Part shown: positions 1 to 11,079 of the stretch, one piece after another
Position numbering within the stretch: position 1 is the first letter of the stretch
Layout: the number at the start of each line of letters is the position of its first letter
Assembly (NCBI GenBank): GCA_963575645.1
Contig: OY754467.1
Location: 8,866,001-8,930,000 of the forward strand
Direction: 5' to 3'
DNA: 64,000 bases
DNA from: Xanthostigma xanthostigma
Lineage: Eukaryota; Arthropoda; Insecta; Raphidioptera; Raphidiidae
Notes under the pieces: model-generated
Databases searched by the model: none
What the model was told of the DNA's origin: nothing
The model's input: only the letters and a program-made list of their open reading frames with translations
Program-made: the position numbers and the translations under genes

Positions 1-1
1 T

Positions 2-633
2 TATGGTTCAGTTTGCCAAACTAACCGTGCGCTACGTCCATTTTACGGTCGACATAATCGTCCATCCGAGCAAGTTATTCGGAAAACCATGGATCGTTTT
101 CGAACTACGCATACTCTAGTTGATAATACGCATCCACAAAGACGCCATGCAGTGCGCACAGAAGATGCCATTGCTGCTGTGGTGCGTAGTGTTGAGGAGG
201 ACCCGAATGAGTCGATACGCCGTCGTGCACAGCAATTGGGACTGTGCCCATCCACGTTGTGGAAGATTTTGCGAAAAGATCTTGGCTTACGAGCTTACAA
301 TATCCAGCTTGTGCAAAAGTTAAAGCCGCGTGACCATTATGCGCGCCGTACGTTCGGTGAATGGGCCGAAAACAATATTCAGCTTGATCCTCTTTTTCAA
401 CGCAAAATTTTGATCTCACACCTATGGATTACTTTCTTTGGGAATACGTGAAGTCACTAGTCTACGCCGATAAACCACAGACGTTGGATCACTTGGAAGT
501 CAACATTCGCCGCGCTATTGGCGATATACGGCCCCAGATGCTCGATAAAGTGATCGAAAATTGGACTTCCCGATTGCGCTTCATTCAAGCCAGCCGTGGC
601 GTCCATATGCCCGAAATCATATTTAAACATTAA
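2..633 (+). pseudogene. IS630/mariner-type transposase, internally deleted and cut by window edge
   Basis: An open frame runs from base 2 to 451. Its early part, reading YGSVCQTNRALRPFYGRHNR, resembles the DUF4817 helix-turn-helix region found in front of many insect IS630/mariner-like transposases, and a second helix-turn-helix region follows (IRRRAQQLGLCPSTLWKILR). After about residue 135 the frame jumps. A second frame, 424-633, carries the usual C-terminal end, DYFLWEYVKSLVYADKPQTL through HMPEIIFKH. The catalytic DDE/D core between them is missing, so the copy cannot encode an active enzyme. The true start lies before the window. Family assignment is from recognised motifs, not a search. 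Confidence 0.8.
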
Positions 634-639
634 TGGCAT

Positions 640-1195
640 AAAATTATATTTTAAACAAAGCCAACAACGTGGCCAGCAACCTTATTTTTACGTGTTTTAT
701 TTCATTTTAAACTTGTATACCTCTAAAAAAAACACCCATTACAACCTGTATATTATGTCGGCATCCAAAAATAAAGATGTAGGAATCTATAAACGTATCA
801 TTTACATACCTCAAAATCGAACTACGTACATACATTATTATGTACAAGCTGCGTTACAAAAAATAACAAAAACCACAGTGTTTAAGTTGTCGGACGTCTA
901 TAATTTATAAACTGATCAGTTTCTTTTGAGTATAGCTCCGCGTAGATACGGTCTTTTAGCGAGAACAAACCATTTTAGCTCAGAAATCGCGTACGGGATC
1001 CCCGCTTTCCATCACATTTTTCGTTTCTACTCATTCTGTGTAAAGCATTTTCAAATCGGTACAGTAGTTTCAAACATGAAACTTTCCTCTATATTAGTAT
1101 AAGATTACCTAATTTCTGTATTTTGCAATTATTTTTTGAAAAAATCAACACAGCTCTTATGTTTGGTTGAACATAATATGTTATATATTGCACAT
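640..1195. other. No gene recognised
   Basis: AT-rich sequence after the transposase fragment. A 104-codon ORF at 596-910 overlaps the transposase tail but resembles no family I know and has AT-driven composition. I see no repeat partner elsewhere in the window. Confidence 0.4.
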
Positions 1196-2052
1196 ACCGC
1201 TAGTGCACATACCGCTAAACTAGCGGTATGTGCTTTATTATCACTTTGTGCATCAGAGCTGACTTTCGTTCATATAAGAAGTTATATCTAAGTTAATTTC
1301 ACACGAAATCCATTCAAATTGAAGCTTTTTGAGGAGATTCTGATCTATAAAAAACAGAACCATTTTTAAATCAATTCGAGTTCATAAATGCTATTAAAAT
1401 TGTAATTGAAAATCACAAAGAGCAGTTGTCGGTTGGTCTGTACGTACGTACGTACGTATGTACGTCACGACTCTACAGATCGCAATTTTGGTCGGGTTGC
1501 CTTGGATTATATTTTATTCATTTTGTTTACTATCAGACCAGAACCCTATTTAAATTCACTAAAATGTGTTCAGTAGTTTAATTTTTATAAACAGTTTTAT
1601 TTTATTATTTTTGACAGCTAATAGTTTGAAAAAACAATATAGGTAATAATAATTGCTGTGTAAATATAGTGTAAATCCATAAAACAAGTGCTACACTTCT
1701 ATACCGTGATAACACCATTACACCTAGTAGGATTCGTGGCGTAATGGTTATGCAGTTAGATCCCCAAGGGCAAGGCCCTGGGTTCGATTCCTTACGAAGT
1801 AATTGATGTTTTTCTTTTTTTTTCTTTTTATTTTGTTTTATTATTTTATTCCACTTGATATTAATTATATATTATATTATGTATAGTTCTTAATTTTTTT
1901 TATTTTTGCGAACCTAAAAAAAAATATTTTTTCAATTTTTAATTATTTATTTCTTTAAATTTTTAAATCTTTTAAAAATATTTTTTAATTGTAATTTTTT
2001 TATCATACAGTGGAAAACTTGCGGGATGTGCACTTTTGGTTTTGCCAACTAT
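1196..2052 (+). repeat. Unclassified ~860-base interspersed repeat, copy 1, with internal tRNA-like core
   Basis: The same sequence occurs inverted at 60981-61841, so the ends can be set by where the two copies stop matching. It begins with a palindrome (GCACATACCGCTA, then TAGCGGTATGTGC), contains an (ACGT)n microsatellite near 1440-1465 and a tRNA-like segment at 1731-1800, and ends near GTGCACTTTTGG...GCCAACTA. No coding region and no clear terminal inverted repeat is seen, so the class is open. The tRNA-like part is central, which argues against an ordinary SINE, where it forms the 5' head. Confidence 0.75.
1731..1800 (+). other. tRNA-like sequence inside the 860-base repeat
   Basis: Pol III-type internal boxes are clear: A-box TGGCGTAATGG at 1737-1747 and a perfect B-box GGTTCGATTCC at 1781-1791, about 33 bases apart. 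The anticodon and T stems do not pair well, so it is unlikely to be a working tRNA. The amino-acid identity is unclear. The partner is at 61243-61313. Confidence 0.6.
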
Positions 2053-2094
2053 TTTTTTTTTTATTTTTGACGTTAGTACGGCTGGTATTTGTAA

Positions 2095-2251
2095 TATAGA
2101 AATAATTGAATATTGGATGGGGCAGCCAAAATATATTAATTCATTTTTTTTTCTTTTTTTCACATTAATAAATAAATTTATTAATGTGAAAAAAGAAAAA
2201 AATCTATTAATATATTTTGGCTGGTCCATCCAATATTCAATTATTTCTATA
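2095..2251. repeat. Short foldback (palindromic) MITE-like element
   Basis: Arms of about 75 bases are inverted around position ~2173. The left arm starts TATAGAAATAATTGAATATT and the right arm ends with its complement. An AT-rich loop joins them. It would fold into a long hairpin. Superfamily unknown. Confidence 0.8.
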
Positions 2252-2892
2252 ATATGTTATGGTATTTTTGAGGGATTTAAAATAGCCTCAAAAAGTTTTC
2301 ATTATGTATTTAAACAGTTTTTCTGGGAGAGGCACCTCTATCCCTCCGCTGCACAGGGGATTTTCCATAAGCTCCCGACACCTCCACCCCGAAAGTGGAA
2401 GACAGCCGACTTTTTGAAAATCGACTGGATCCGCCCATGATAGACACTGAGTCCAGTGTCGTATCAAAAACCAAAAGAAGTTCAAACGAACTTTTGAGAT
2501 ACGCTGTGGTCAGTGGTGTATAGTACTTACGTAAAGCGCGTGAGATAGAATGGTTGAGATAATTATACGTACAGTGAAATAATACACGAGCTATAACATT
2601 TCAACGTCAACACTCCACAATAACCATAAATCATTGTTACGACCCAATAATGGGATCGCCTTACACCATTGTTGACTCTCAGTCAACAATTTTAACTACT
2701 TGATACGTGTCAGACTACTTAGGAGAAGTTAGAAGTTTAACAAAAAGTGACAGTTGCGTGAAATCAACAGCTGTAAAATTTTAAACGCATCGCTTTTACT
2801 ATAGACTGACGTCTGACCCCATAGAAATTCGACGGAGTGTGAATATTCAGAAAAACATCTTGGAATTAAAAAAATAGGTAATAGTATATTAC

Positions 2893-2996
2893 ACCACACT
2901 GGCCGAAAGTTTGATATTCTTGCACTGCGCGCCATGATACCCGAGGCGGAGTCAAGGATATCATGACGCGCAGTGCAAACTTTCGGCCAGTGTAGT
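2893..2996. repeat. Inverted repeat CACACTGGCCGAAAGTTTG / its complement
   Basis: Two arms, around 2896-2935 and 2955-2992, contain ACTGGCCGAAAGTTTG and GCACTGCGCG in opposite orientation around a short centre. The right arm and the following ~200 bases recur at 8792-9021. Confidence 0.65.
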
Positions 2997-3180
2997 GTAT
3001 ATACAATTTTTCTTCATACCTCAGTCGTAAATACGCTTATTAAATACTTATTAATTACATAAAAACACAGATCAATTCTAAGTAAACAGCTTTGATGTTA
3101 TACGTTAAAACATGAATGACAGCTGTTCGCGACTATTTGTAATATGGAAACTACATCTAAACAACAGTTGATAGGTTGTT
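2960..3180 (+). repeat. Interspersed repeat, copy 1 (partner 8792-9021)
   Basis: Shares with 8792-9021 a series of blocks: GACGCGCAGTGCAA, CTTTCGGCCAGTGT, TTTTTCTTCATACCTC, AATGACAGCTGTTCGCGACT and TAAACAACAGTTGATAGGTT. Both are in the same orientation. No coding capacity. Class not determined. Confidence 0.7.
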
Positions 3181-3259
3181 TTTTCTTTACACTGCGACCT
3201 TAAAGATCTTTTATGAATTCCCTAATAGGCACTTAGTTTAACTCCCAGTCGGGTAGAAT

Positions 3260-3725
3260 CAGTGCCGGATTAATCATTAGGCAGAGTAGGCAACTGACTA
3301 GGGGCCCGTGCACGCACCAAGAATAAACTTTTCATTGAACGAAAATTTTAATTGAAAATTTGTATGAAATTTCTCAACAACAATATTATTTTCTTTCGTT
3401 GTTTATTGTAATTTATAGCATTTAACAAGATAAAATTTAAAATAACTACGTCACGTCTGATTTCTCTTTCTTGACCCATCAAAAAACCTGGATCATCAAT
3501 TATCTATAATCTATTCATTAAGACCATTTCAATAAAGCTAACGAGTCAGGTAAGGCAATGCTGCAGCATCTAGTCAAAGTAATCATGTCGTCACAATATC
3601 ACATAAGACATTGAAGTAACAGGATGCCTGGAGCCGATCATCTGGAAGTTACTCACATCCCTTCATCAACTTGAAAAGACCTGATTGCATTGCCTAGGGG
3701 CCTGGACAGGGTTAATCCGGCCCTG
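3260..3725. mobile_element. hAT-type MITE with 8-base target duplication GGTAGAAT
   Basis: Terminal inverted repeats are CAGTGCCGGATTAA and TTAATCCGGCCCTG. The flanks 3252-3259 and 3726-3733 are both GGTAGAAT, the 8-base duplication typical of hAT elements. The element is 466 bases and non-coding. It interrupts a LINE-derived sequence whose uninterrupted relative lies inverted at 53987-54095 and carries the same octamer once. Confidence 0.92.
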
Positions 3726-3755
3726 GGTAGAATGCTTTTTATGAACCTTATTACC

Positions 3756-4140
3756 TTACTGCTGCTCTTCATATGTCCTCGGGTTTTGGAAAAGGCCTGT
3801 TAAGATATAGCAGCCTTTTGGAGAACACTGCTTCACATTCACATAGGATGTGTTCAGCAGTTTCTTTTGCTTCTTTACAGAAACGACAGTTATCATCCCA
3901 TGGACTTTACCCATTTTTGAGAGTTGATATCTCAGAGGGCAGTGGCCTGTGAGGAGTCCTGTCAATATTCTGAGCTTTACTGAGCATATAAGGAGATTCT
4001 TTAGTCCTTTTAGTGCTGTGCGAGATAAATCTCTTTGATTGTCTCAGTCCTGGAGTGGACTTCCAACGAAAGGCTTTCTTTTCGTTCTCCCCTTTGCGAA
4101 CCTCTAATTTGACATGGCTCTTAAAATAGCCACGGATAGG
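3756..4140 (-). pseudogene. Non-LTR retrotransposon ORF2 C-terminal remnant, frameshifted
   Basis: On the minus strand the translation contains LLTGHCPLRYQLSKMGK in one frame and, after a shift near 3910, a C-x2-C-x7-H-x4-C cluster read as CRFCKEAKETAEHILCECEA. This pairing of a conserved 'TGHC.L...L..M' stretch with a CCHC-like finger is the usual end of RNase H-bearing LINE ORF2 proteins (I/Jockey/R1-like groups). Upstream residues up to about 4140 are in a third frame. The frame changes show it is dead. The 3' untranslated part continues leftward to ~3184, interrupted by the hAT MITE. Confidence 0.7.
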
Positions 4141-4275
4141 TTCAGGGCCTATCAAAAAATAAAATAACTGTATACACCGTGGACATAACTGTGTCCATCG
4201 TGGGCACAACTGTATCCACCGTTTATAAAAAAACACTTCACGTAATCAATGGACGTTCCCTTAGTTAAACTCGTA

Positions 4276-5116
4276 TACAGGGTGTCCCATTAAGAATGGG
4301 ACATAGAACAACCGCAGATTCTCCAATTCAAAATAAAACAATTAAGCGAAATATGCTTAGATAAAATGTTACTCGTTTCCGAAATACGGGGTGTTGAAGT
4401 CGAAAACTGAAAAATTATTAATGTCCATAATTTTTTTAATACACCGTATAATTTTACTCAAATCGGCACACTTGTTAAATATCATAAAATGCACCTAAGA
4501 ATAAAAAAATTAGTTCAGTACGCTCTACCAGTGGCGTACGGCAGGAGTAAGTAATGCTTGTACCCCTTCTAAATGTTACGCCGCTGTCTAAATTTTAATT
4601 TTGACTATAATAATTTTAATTTTTTTGATATTTTCTAAGTCAATAATGTACACTTGTTAGTTTGTTGTATAGTCATTGGTTTTCGAGATATTCGCAGTTT
4701 TTTAAGACAGAATTGTAAAAATGAACATTATTAATAATAATACAAATAAAATCTATATATATATATCGTATGGTCTGAGAAATTGGTCGACAATTTTATT
4801 TACTTGAATACAAATAAAAAGTACATGTCTCTCTATCTTTAACTGCGAATATCTCGAAAACCAATGACTTTACAACAAACTAACAAGTGTACATTATTGA
4901 CTTAGAAAATATCAAAAAAATTAAAATTATAGTCAAAATTAAAATTTAGACAGCGGCGTAACATTTAGAAGGGGTACAAGCATTACTTACTCCTGCCGTA
5001 CGCCACTGGTAGAGCGAGTAACATTTTATCTAAGCATATTTCGTTTAATCGTTTTATTTTGAATTGGAGAATCTGCGGTTGTTCTATGTCCCATTCTTAA
5101 TGGGACACCCTGCATA
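4276..5116. mobile_element. Long foldback element, TACAGGGTGTCCC family, copy 1
   Basis: Flanked by TA and ending in TACAGGGTGTCCCATT and its inverse. The whole element is close to one palindrome with arms of ~400 bases. The right arm lacks about 130 bases present in the left: it jumps from GGTAGAGCG to AGTAACATTTTATC. A fuller copy is at 57477-58386. TA flanks and CAGGGTG ends suggest IS630/Tc1/mariner mobilisation, which is inference. Confidence 0.85.
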
Positions 5117-5269
5117 CAAATATCACTGCATTGCGTATGCCGCTTAACATAAATAAGGGGGTGGGAACACGACGATAATTTATTCATATTTCGATGTTGC
5201 GTATAGGGTAGATTATAGGCTCTGAGGAAGTGAAGACATAGTTTTACAGTAATTATTAGAAATACCAAC

Positions 5270-5789
5270 TTTAATTAGATGTACAAAGGAATGCTAGTCT
5301 AATGAAAGGGTATCAATATTTTATATATTTATATTTTAACAGAGAGTAAAGAAGTTTCATTAATAGGCGACTCTTCAAACGGTTCCTTTGATGTTTGACT
5401 ATAGTTTTCAAGATCTTGAAATGGGTGAATGTGCAACAGAATTTTGTGAGCCCTCTCTGAAATTGTTATATTTTAATCGTCAAGTAATAAATCGCTATAA
5501 GAACCGTGTGGTTGAAATAAAACTTTTTTTAATTTGTTTTTACCGCTCTCACTTTTTGGGAAATATCACAAATGAAATAATTCGTAAATAAAATTACGTT
5601 GACTGTGCTTATATTGGGTTACGTCCGTAGCTATGTTTCACCTTTCGTTCCGCCAACTGTTAGTCGATGCCTTGGAATATAGCGGAAACTGAGTGAACAC
5701 GTTATTTCCGTCCGAAAAAAAGACCTGAGTTACTCTCAAGTCGCGCCTAAAGGATGTTTACTTTAAAAAAAAGTTAAACTTTTTGTTTT
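5270..5789. other. No gene recognised
   Basis: AT-rich sequence between repeats. A 67-codon ORF at 5388-5591 has no recognisable domain and no repeat partner; I do not call it a gene. Confidence 0.35.
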
Positions 5790-6045
5790 TGACGTGATAA
5801 CGTCTTATAAATTGATGAATCACCAATCTTATAAATTGATGAAACACCGGCTGCATGCACGAAAAAGTGTAACGTTCCTAACGTTCCGCCTGACCCTGTG
5901 CGTGCTTTTCTCGAAAACGGCCCTAACGATTTGGATGAAATTTACTGAAAAGGGATTTTGGGGGGCAAAAAATCGTTTTAGCTAGGTCTCATCTCTCGAA
6001 AAAATCGTTTTCATACAAATTTTATCATTATAAAAATCAATTTTT
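5790..6045 (+). repeat. ACGTGATAACG repeat family, partial copy
   Basis: Nearly identical to 36831-37080: it starts GACGTGATAACGTCTTATAA and continues through GGCTGCATGCACGAAAAAGT and GGCAAAAAATCGTTTTAG. The right half seen in the 36.8-37.4 kb copy is replaced here by another repeat. A third copy is inverted at 31537-31740. Confidence 0.8.
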
Positions 6046-6790
6046 CCGTACCTCAAAAGGATAAAAGGAAGGATTAGGATCACTTCGTTGTCCGTCTGCC
6101 TGTTTGTCTGTCAAGACACTTTTTTCTCAGGAACGCGTAGAGGCATCAAGTTCAAATCGATATAAAATACTCAGGTCTACAATCCCTTGGAGCTGTGCAA
6201 AAATCAAACTTCTAAGTCAACGCAATCCAAAGATATGGCCGTTTATGACGCATATTTTGACACTCGCAAGGTAATCAAAACCTATAGGGCCCTTCCCGTT
6301 GACCTAGAATCATGAAATTTGGCAAGAGGCAATGTCTTATAGCACAAGTAAAGGGAAAAATCCGAAAACCGTAAATTTGTAGCTAAACATCACAAAAAAT
6401 AGTGTTTTTAAACCGCAACAACATGCTACGCACGTACACAGTAACAGTTCTAATACAAAACAAGCGTCTGCTACCGGTGCGTTTATACAGCACAATATGA
6501 GAACCCTCGTATACAACACGGTACGACAACTAAGCTATCAGGTATAATAAGGAGGTACAATACAGTTCAGTGGTTCATCTGAACTCATTGCAATTACACG
6601 CTGAGTTTGCAAATTGACCGCGGCGTTTATCGATGTATACTTATAGGTATATGGGGACGACAGTTTTCCAACGGCTAAGCGGGAAAAATCTTCAAGACTC
6701 GATTCCCGCAATGGATGAACTATTTACAAACGTTTAGGTCTGTACGGAACTCTCGGTGCGCAAGTCCGACTCGCATTTGGGCGTTTTTTT
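6046..6790 (+). repeat. Interspersed repeat with CCGTCTGCCTGTTTGTCTGT block and CTCGGTGCGCAAGTCCGACT end
   Basis: Recognisable blocks found widely in insect genomes: a (CTGT)n-like start, CTCAGGAACGCGTAG, CCCTTGGAGCTGTG, CCCGTTGACCTAGAATCATG, and a tail GTACGGAACTCTCGGTGCGC. The complement of part of the tail recurs near 7500-7520. No intact ORF. Class uncertain. Widespread occurrence is from memory. Confidence 0.55.
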
Positions 6791-6799
6791 TTAATAATA

Positions 6800-8290
6800 A
6801 ATTGACAATCCGATTGATTAAAACTTAAGAACTCGGGAGTGATGGAAACGCTCGGCTCCTCTTAATAATGAATGTTCAAAAATTTAAAATCGTCTTCGAG
6901 TGTCGCGTCTAAGTTTTATAGAATAAACGCCTTTGATTTTTCCATTTCGTGTCTGTCTTCTTTAACAACCGGTGGCATTTCGTACGGAGACTTCAATGCT
7001 CAATTAGAAAATGAACTTGCGTTTAAAATACTTTTTCTGTGGAAGTAATTTATCTTCATATTTAAAATAATTATATACTTTCATTTTTTTTAAATTATTT
7101 TATCAAAAAACAAAAAATTGGTTGATTCGACTCTGTATTTAAAGTAGATATAAAAAAGTGACAACTTTTTGCTGTAAAAGGGGTTATAAAATATTAATAG
7201 ACTTAATAGACAAGTCCATTGTCCATCAAAGATTGTAATAAATTCAGAATATAATTAAGACGTGCCTATAAATAGATACGTCGGCAGTTCGGCTTCTTTG
7301 TGCTCTCATTTTTATAGCATCTTTTGTTGTGTGTATTGGTTTGTTTACTTTGAAAAAAAAAAAACGTTTCTTTATCACGCTAGCATAATAAGTTAATAAC
7401 TTTATAATAAATAACTTAATAAATTACGTTAAACATATTAAATTCATATTTTAAAATCGGGCCGTCATTAAAAAACCGGTTGGGCGCAAATGTAACTTGC
7501 GCGCCGAGGGTTCCGTACATTAAACAAAAATGTAAAACACATTTAATCCTTTAAAAAATAGACAAATAGTAGTTAATGTATCTAGATTGCATTGCAATCT
7601 ATAGGTATATATACTAAAAATCTCGGGTCACAGGGTTTGTTGTCGAACTCCTCCGAAACGGCTTGACCGATTTTTATCAAATGTTTTGTGTATACTTGGT
7701 ATGTCTGCAGAATAGGTCGTAGGCTATTTTTTATACCCCTATAGGTGATAAGAAATTTTTTTTAATTTTTTGACAAATATTTTTTTTTTATTTTTTATGA
7801 TTTTTCATTAAAAAATACTTATAACCCTAAATTTCCACCGTTCTACCACCAACCCCTATTTTTTAATAGCGATATTAATATTTTTACTTTCATCTACAGG
7901 TGCGCTATAAGGTTGCAAGATGGCAATATAACGGTAAATTTTTATGCATTTTTTATTTCAAATCGGTTTATTTTTTAAATTATTTTTATCTCCCATAGCA
8001 GAATGATTGTGGTAATTAAAAACAATAAACATTATTTTAATTAAGTGGCAACTGACAAACGACTCTCGATGGAGGTTCTTTCGCCTTAAACAACTCAAAA
8101 TTGAAATATTACACCATGCAGAGTGCAGACCAAATCTTACTTTGTTAGTTTGTTTTATAATTAAATGCAGAATGCCGCAGGGCACAAGATACAAGTCCTT
8201 TTTAAAACATGTCAGGGGTGGCTAAGTACGTTTAAAATACAATTCAGACGTGACGTCATGAAATAGTACATTGTACAACTTCCGTTCGAG
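6800..8290. other. No gene; repeat scraps
   Basis: AT-rich. A block at 7615-7770 (TCGGGTCACAGGGTTTGTTG, GAAACGGCTTGACCGATTTT) resembles the ends of dispersed insect repeats. ORF 7958-8194 (minus) has no recognisable domain. Confidence 0.4.
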
Positions 8291-8294
8291 TTAT

Positions 8295-8736
8295 GGCCGC
8301 TGCACACGAGGCTAGAAACGCTGCTAGATTCCTTGCTAGATTTGCCTACTAGTTTTCTAGCGCTGGTTTTCTTGATTGCTGTTAAGTGCTCGCTTCACAC
8401 GAGATTATTTTTCAAGCGTGTTTTGTGGATAGATCTGGTGCGCGCGCAGTGACAGAATATAAACACAGAGCAAAACGTGTCTGTTGTCTGGCAGAATGAC
8501 GCCATGTGGGCGTTTGTCAAGTGCCCACGTGAAGATACTGCTTCCTGATTGGTTCTTGCTCATTTCTAGCCGCATTTCTAGCAGGGAAAATATCTTCTGT
8601 TCTAATTTTAAAACCTACTTCTGAGCTAGCAAGGCAGCCCGCAGTGACGTCATTTACAGCTTCGAACCCAGCCTACCGGCTAGCAGGACTCCTAGCAAGG
8701 AATCTAGCAGCGTTTCTAGCCTCGTGTGCAGCGGCC
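8295..8736. mobile_element. MITE with GGCCGCTGCACACGAGGC ends
   Basis: Terminal inverted repeats of at least 45 bases start GGCCGCTGCACACGAGGCTA and end with the inverse. The body is rich in CTAGC motifs. No clear target duplication is seen. Degenerate relatives lie at 9540-10270, and one end recurs near 63694. Confidence 0.8.
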
Positions 8737-8791
8737 TTTACACACGGTAGAATAATTTCGCTTAGAGAAATAAATTAACACTCTCCTCTGG

Positions 8792-9021
8792 TAGCATGAC
8801 GCGCATTGCAAGAATATCAAACTTTCGGCCAGTGTGGTGTATACTATTTTTCTTCATACCTCGGTGATAATTACGCTTATTAAATACATTAATTACATAA
8901 AAGAAATTTCAAGCAAGCAGCTTTGAAGTGAAATAAGTAAAAACACGAATGACAGCTGTTCGCGACTATTAGCTATAAAGAAGTTTCTATGGAAACAACA
9001 TCTAAACAACAGTTGATAGGT
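8792..9021 (+). repeat. Interspersed repeat, copy 2 (partner 2960-3180)
   Basis: Same block order as 2960-3180, ending CTAAACAACAGTTGATAGGTT. The two copies differ by many substitutions and small gaps, so they are old. Confidence 0.7.
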
Positions 9022-9099
9022 TATTGCACCGCCCGAACGTACGTACTTGCCTCATCGGTGCGTGTAATCCCACCAATGCGTAAATGTTCTATCTTACAA

Positions 9100-9460
9100 T
9101 TGATGCCCAAAGGATATACTTTCGATCGAGGTATGAAGAAAAAGTGATTTTATTTTAACGCGATAATATATGTATATGATTATAGCCTATGGTCATCCTG
9201 AAGGTTCATTCTAAATATTGATGAAAAAAATGTTGAAATGGATGGGTAGTTTCGGATAACTCACAAAATTCGCACTCTCTTGTCTTCTTTATCGACCGTT
9301 TTTATTTGTTGTCATAAATCTGTTTTTGTTTCCAGGAAAATTGGACAGCCCTGTCGCATGAAGAGATGGTATGCGTGCATAACCACCGTGTGACGGCATC
9401 AAAGTCTTTTAAAACCTGCGCTACTAATCTAACAACCAGACAACTAGCTGATCGGTGCAG
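9100..9460 (+). repeat. Degraded Helitron-family fragment
   Basis: Contains TTTTATTTTAACGCGATAAT and TTCATTCTAAATATTG blocks shared with the Helitrons at 18608-18841 and 59852-60107, but neither terminus survives. Confidence 0.5.
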
Positions 9461-9539
9461 TGTAAAACATCAATAATTATAAAATCTCAATAATTAATAA
9501 AGTTGAAATTTGAATCAAATTATTATTGTCAAAATTAGA

Positions 9540-10270
9540 ACAAAATTAAAAATTGTTAAAATTAGAACAGGGACTATTTTCCTTGCTAGGTCCGCTGCTA
9601 GATATGAGCAAGAACCAGTCAGGAAGCAGTATCTTGTCACGTGGGCGACTTGAACAAACGCCCACAAACCAACATGTCGTCATTCTGCTCAGTCAGACAA
9701 CAGACACGTTTTGCTCTATGTTTATATTTGAACCAGAGAACACACTTGAACTGCACGCGCACCCGATTTATTCACAAAACTAGCTTGAAAAGACGTATCG
9801 TGTGAAGCGAAATTCAATACTAAATGTATCTTCAGCATTAAAAATTGAATACCTTCAAGAACAGGAACCCAGCATAGAGGCCGCTGCACGCGAGGTTGTT
9901 GTTGCCGCTAGGACTTGTGCTGGCTAGCGCGCTGGTTACAGCGATGGAAATGACGTCATTGCGAGATCGCGTGCGTGGTCACAAGATGGATTTTTAAAAT
10001 TAGAACCGGGGCTATTTTTCGTGCTTGTTCGTCTTCTTGTTTTGAACAAAAACCAATCAGGAAACAGTAGCTTGTCACGTGGGAGACATAAACAAACTCC
10101 CCCAGACATGGCGTCATACTGCGTGTGTTCTGTTCAGAGACAATTAACGGTCACTTTTGTTAACATTCGACCGTCCCTGCGCGCGCACCAAACACATCTA
10201 AAAAGCTAGTTTCAATACACGCATCGTGTGAAGCGAGCACATAAAATTCAGCGTCGCAGCACGCTTAAAA
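9540..10270. repeat. Two degraded tandem relatives of the 8295-8736 MITE
   Basis: Segments 9540-9790 and 9980-10230 are related to each other in direct order: a GGGACTATTTTCCTTGCT-like start, AGGAAACAGTAGCTTGTCAC, then a CACGTGGG box and an ACATG-CGTC segment. They are inverted relative to 8295-8736. GGCCGCTGCACGCGAGG at ~9880 marks a MITE end between them. Short ORFs here follow the repeat and are not genes. Confidence 0.65.
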
Positions 10271-10678
10271 CCCAGCAGCTAAATCTAGCGGCAAAAGCAG
10301 TAATTTATATCTGAACAGAGTGTTGGATCGGGATGTTGGGGACCTGGATAGAATAAAAAGAACCGTTAGTATGTTTATTAATTTATTTTTGTTTATTAAC
10401 CTTTATATAAATGACTTTTGATTACAATTTATTATTTAATCATTTATTAGATTTTGTCGTTTGTAAAAATTAAAATGAGTAATTACTACATATTATATTG
10501 TTTCTATTTAGCTTATATCTAGAGTCTAAAAAAATCTCAAATCGCATTTAGCTTCCAATTTTTAATATTGAATAATATTTTAAATAATTAAAAAAACGGA
10601 CAGTCGATTTTTATTTTAAATAAAATAAAAAAACATTTAAAAATTGGAAATCGGACTATAGATATAAGCTTGAGCTCA

Positions 10679-11072
10679 ATGGCGTAGCTAGAAAAATCAC
10701 TAAAGGGTCTTCACATTAACCCGAAATTTAAAAATTGTGTTGTGACTTTCTTACTAATTGATATTAGTTGAATAGTCCGATAAAAACTACAGTCTCTAAG
10801 ATTTATCAAATACCGCCCTTTCATTGTACCCATATTCTAGAATCTAGAGGATCAGACCCAAGATGGCTGACCAATAGACAACGACTTTGTCTTACATGTC
10901 TCTTGAAAAAATTACGATAACATTTACACAATTTTAAATTTGTATATTTAGTTACAAAAACTATATATTTTAATTGAAACCTACGCCCCAAAATGGTGGA
11001 CGATGTTCAGAGACTTTACGTTGAACTATATAGCTTCATTTGTTTATTAAAGACACAGTAGCTACGCCATTG
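10679..11072. mobile_element. MITE with CAATGGCGTAGCTA ends
   Basis: Inverted termini CAATGGCGTAGCTA and TAGCTACGCCATTG enclose ~394 non-coding bases. Ends of the form 'A/GGCGTARCTA' are common in hAT MITEs, but I could not find a matching 8-base duplication. Confidence 0.65.
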
Positions 11073-11079
11073 CTACAAA

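Noticed and set aside
596-910. 104-codon plus-strand ORF
   Set aside because: Overlaps the end of a dead transposase, has AT-driven composition and no recognisable domain.
1440-1465. (ACGT)n tract as a regulatory site
   Set aside because: It is a microsatellite inside a dispersed repeat and recurs in the other copy.
1731-1800. Functional tRNA gene
   Set aside because: Stems pair poorly and the sequence is embedded in a repeat; only the internal promoter boxes are well kept.
2036-2440. 134-codon plus-strand ORF
   Set aside because: Runs through the foldback at 2095-2251; its Phe/Ile/Asn-rich product is what AT-rich hairpin DNA gives when translated.
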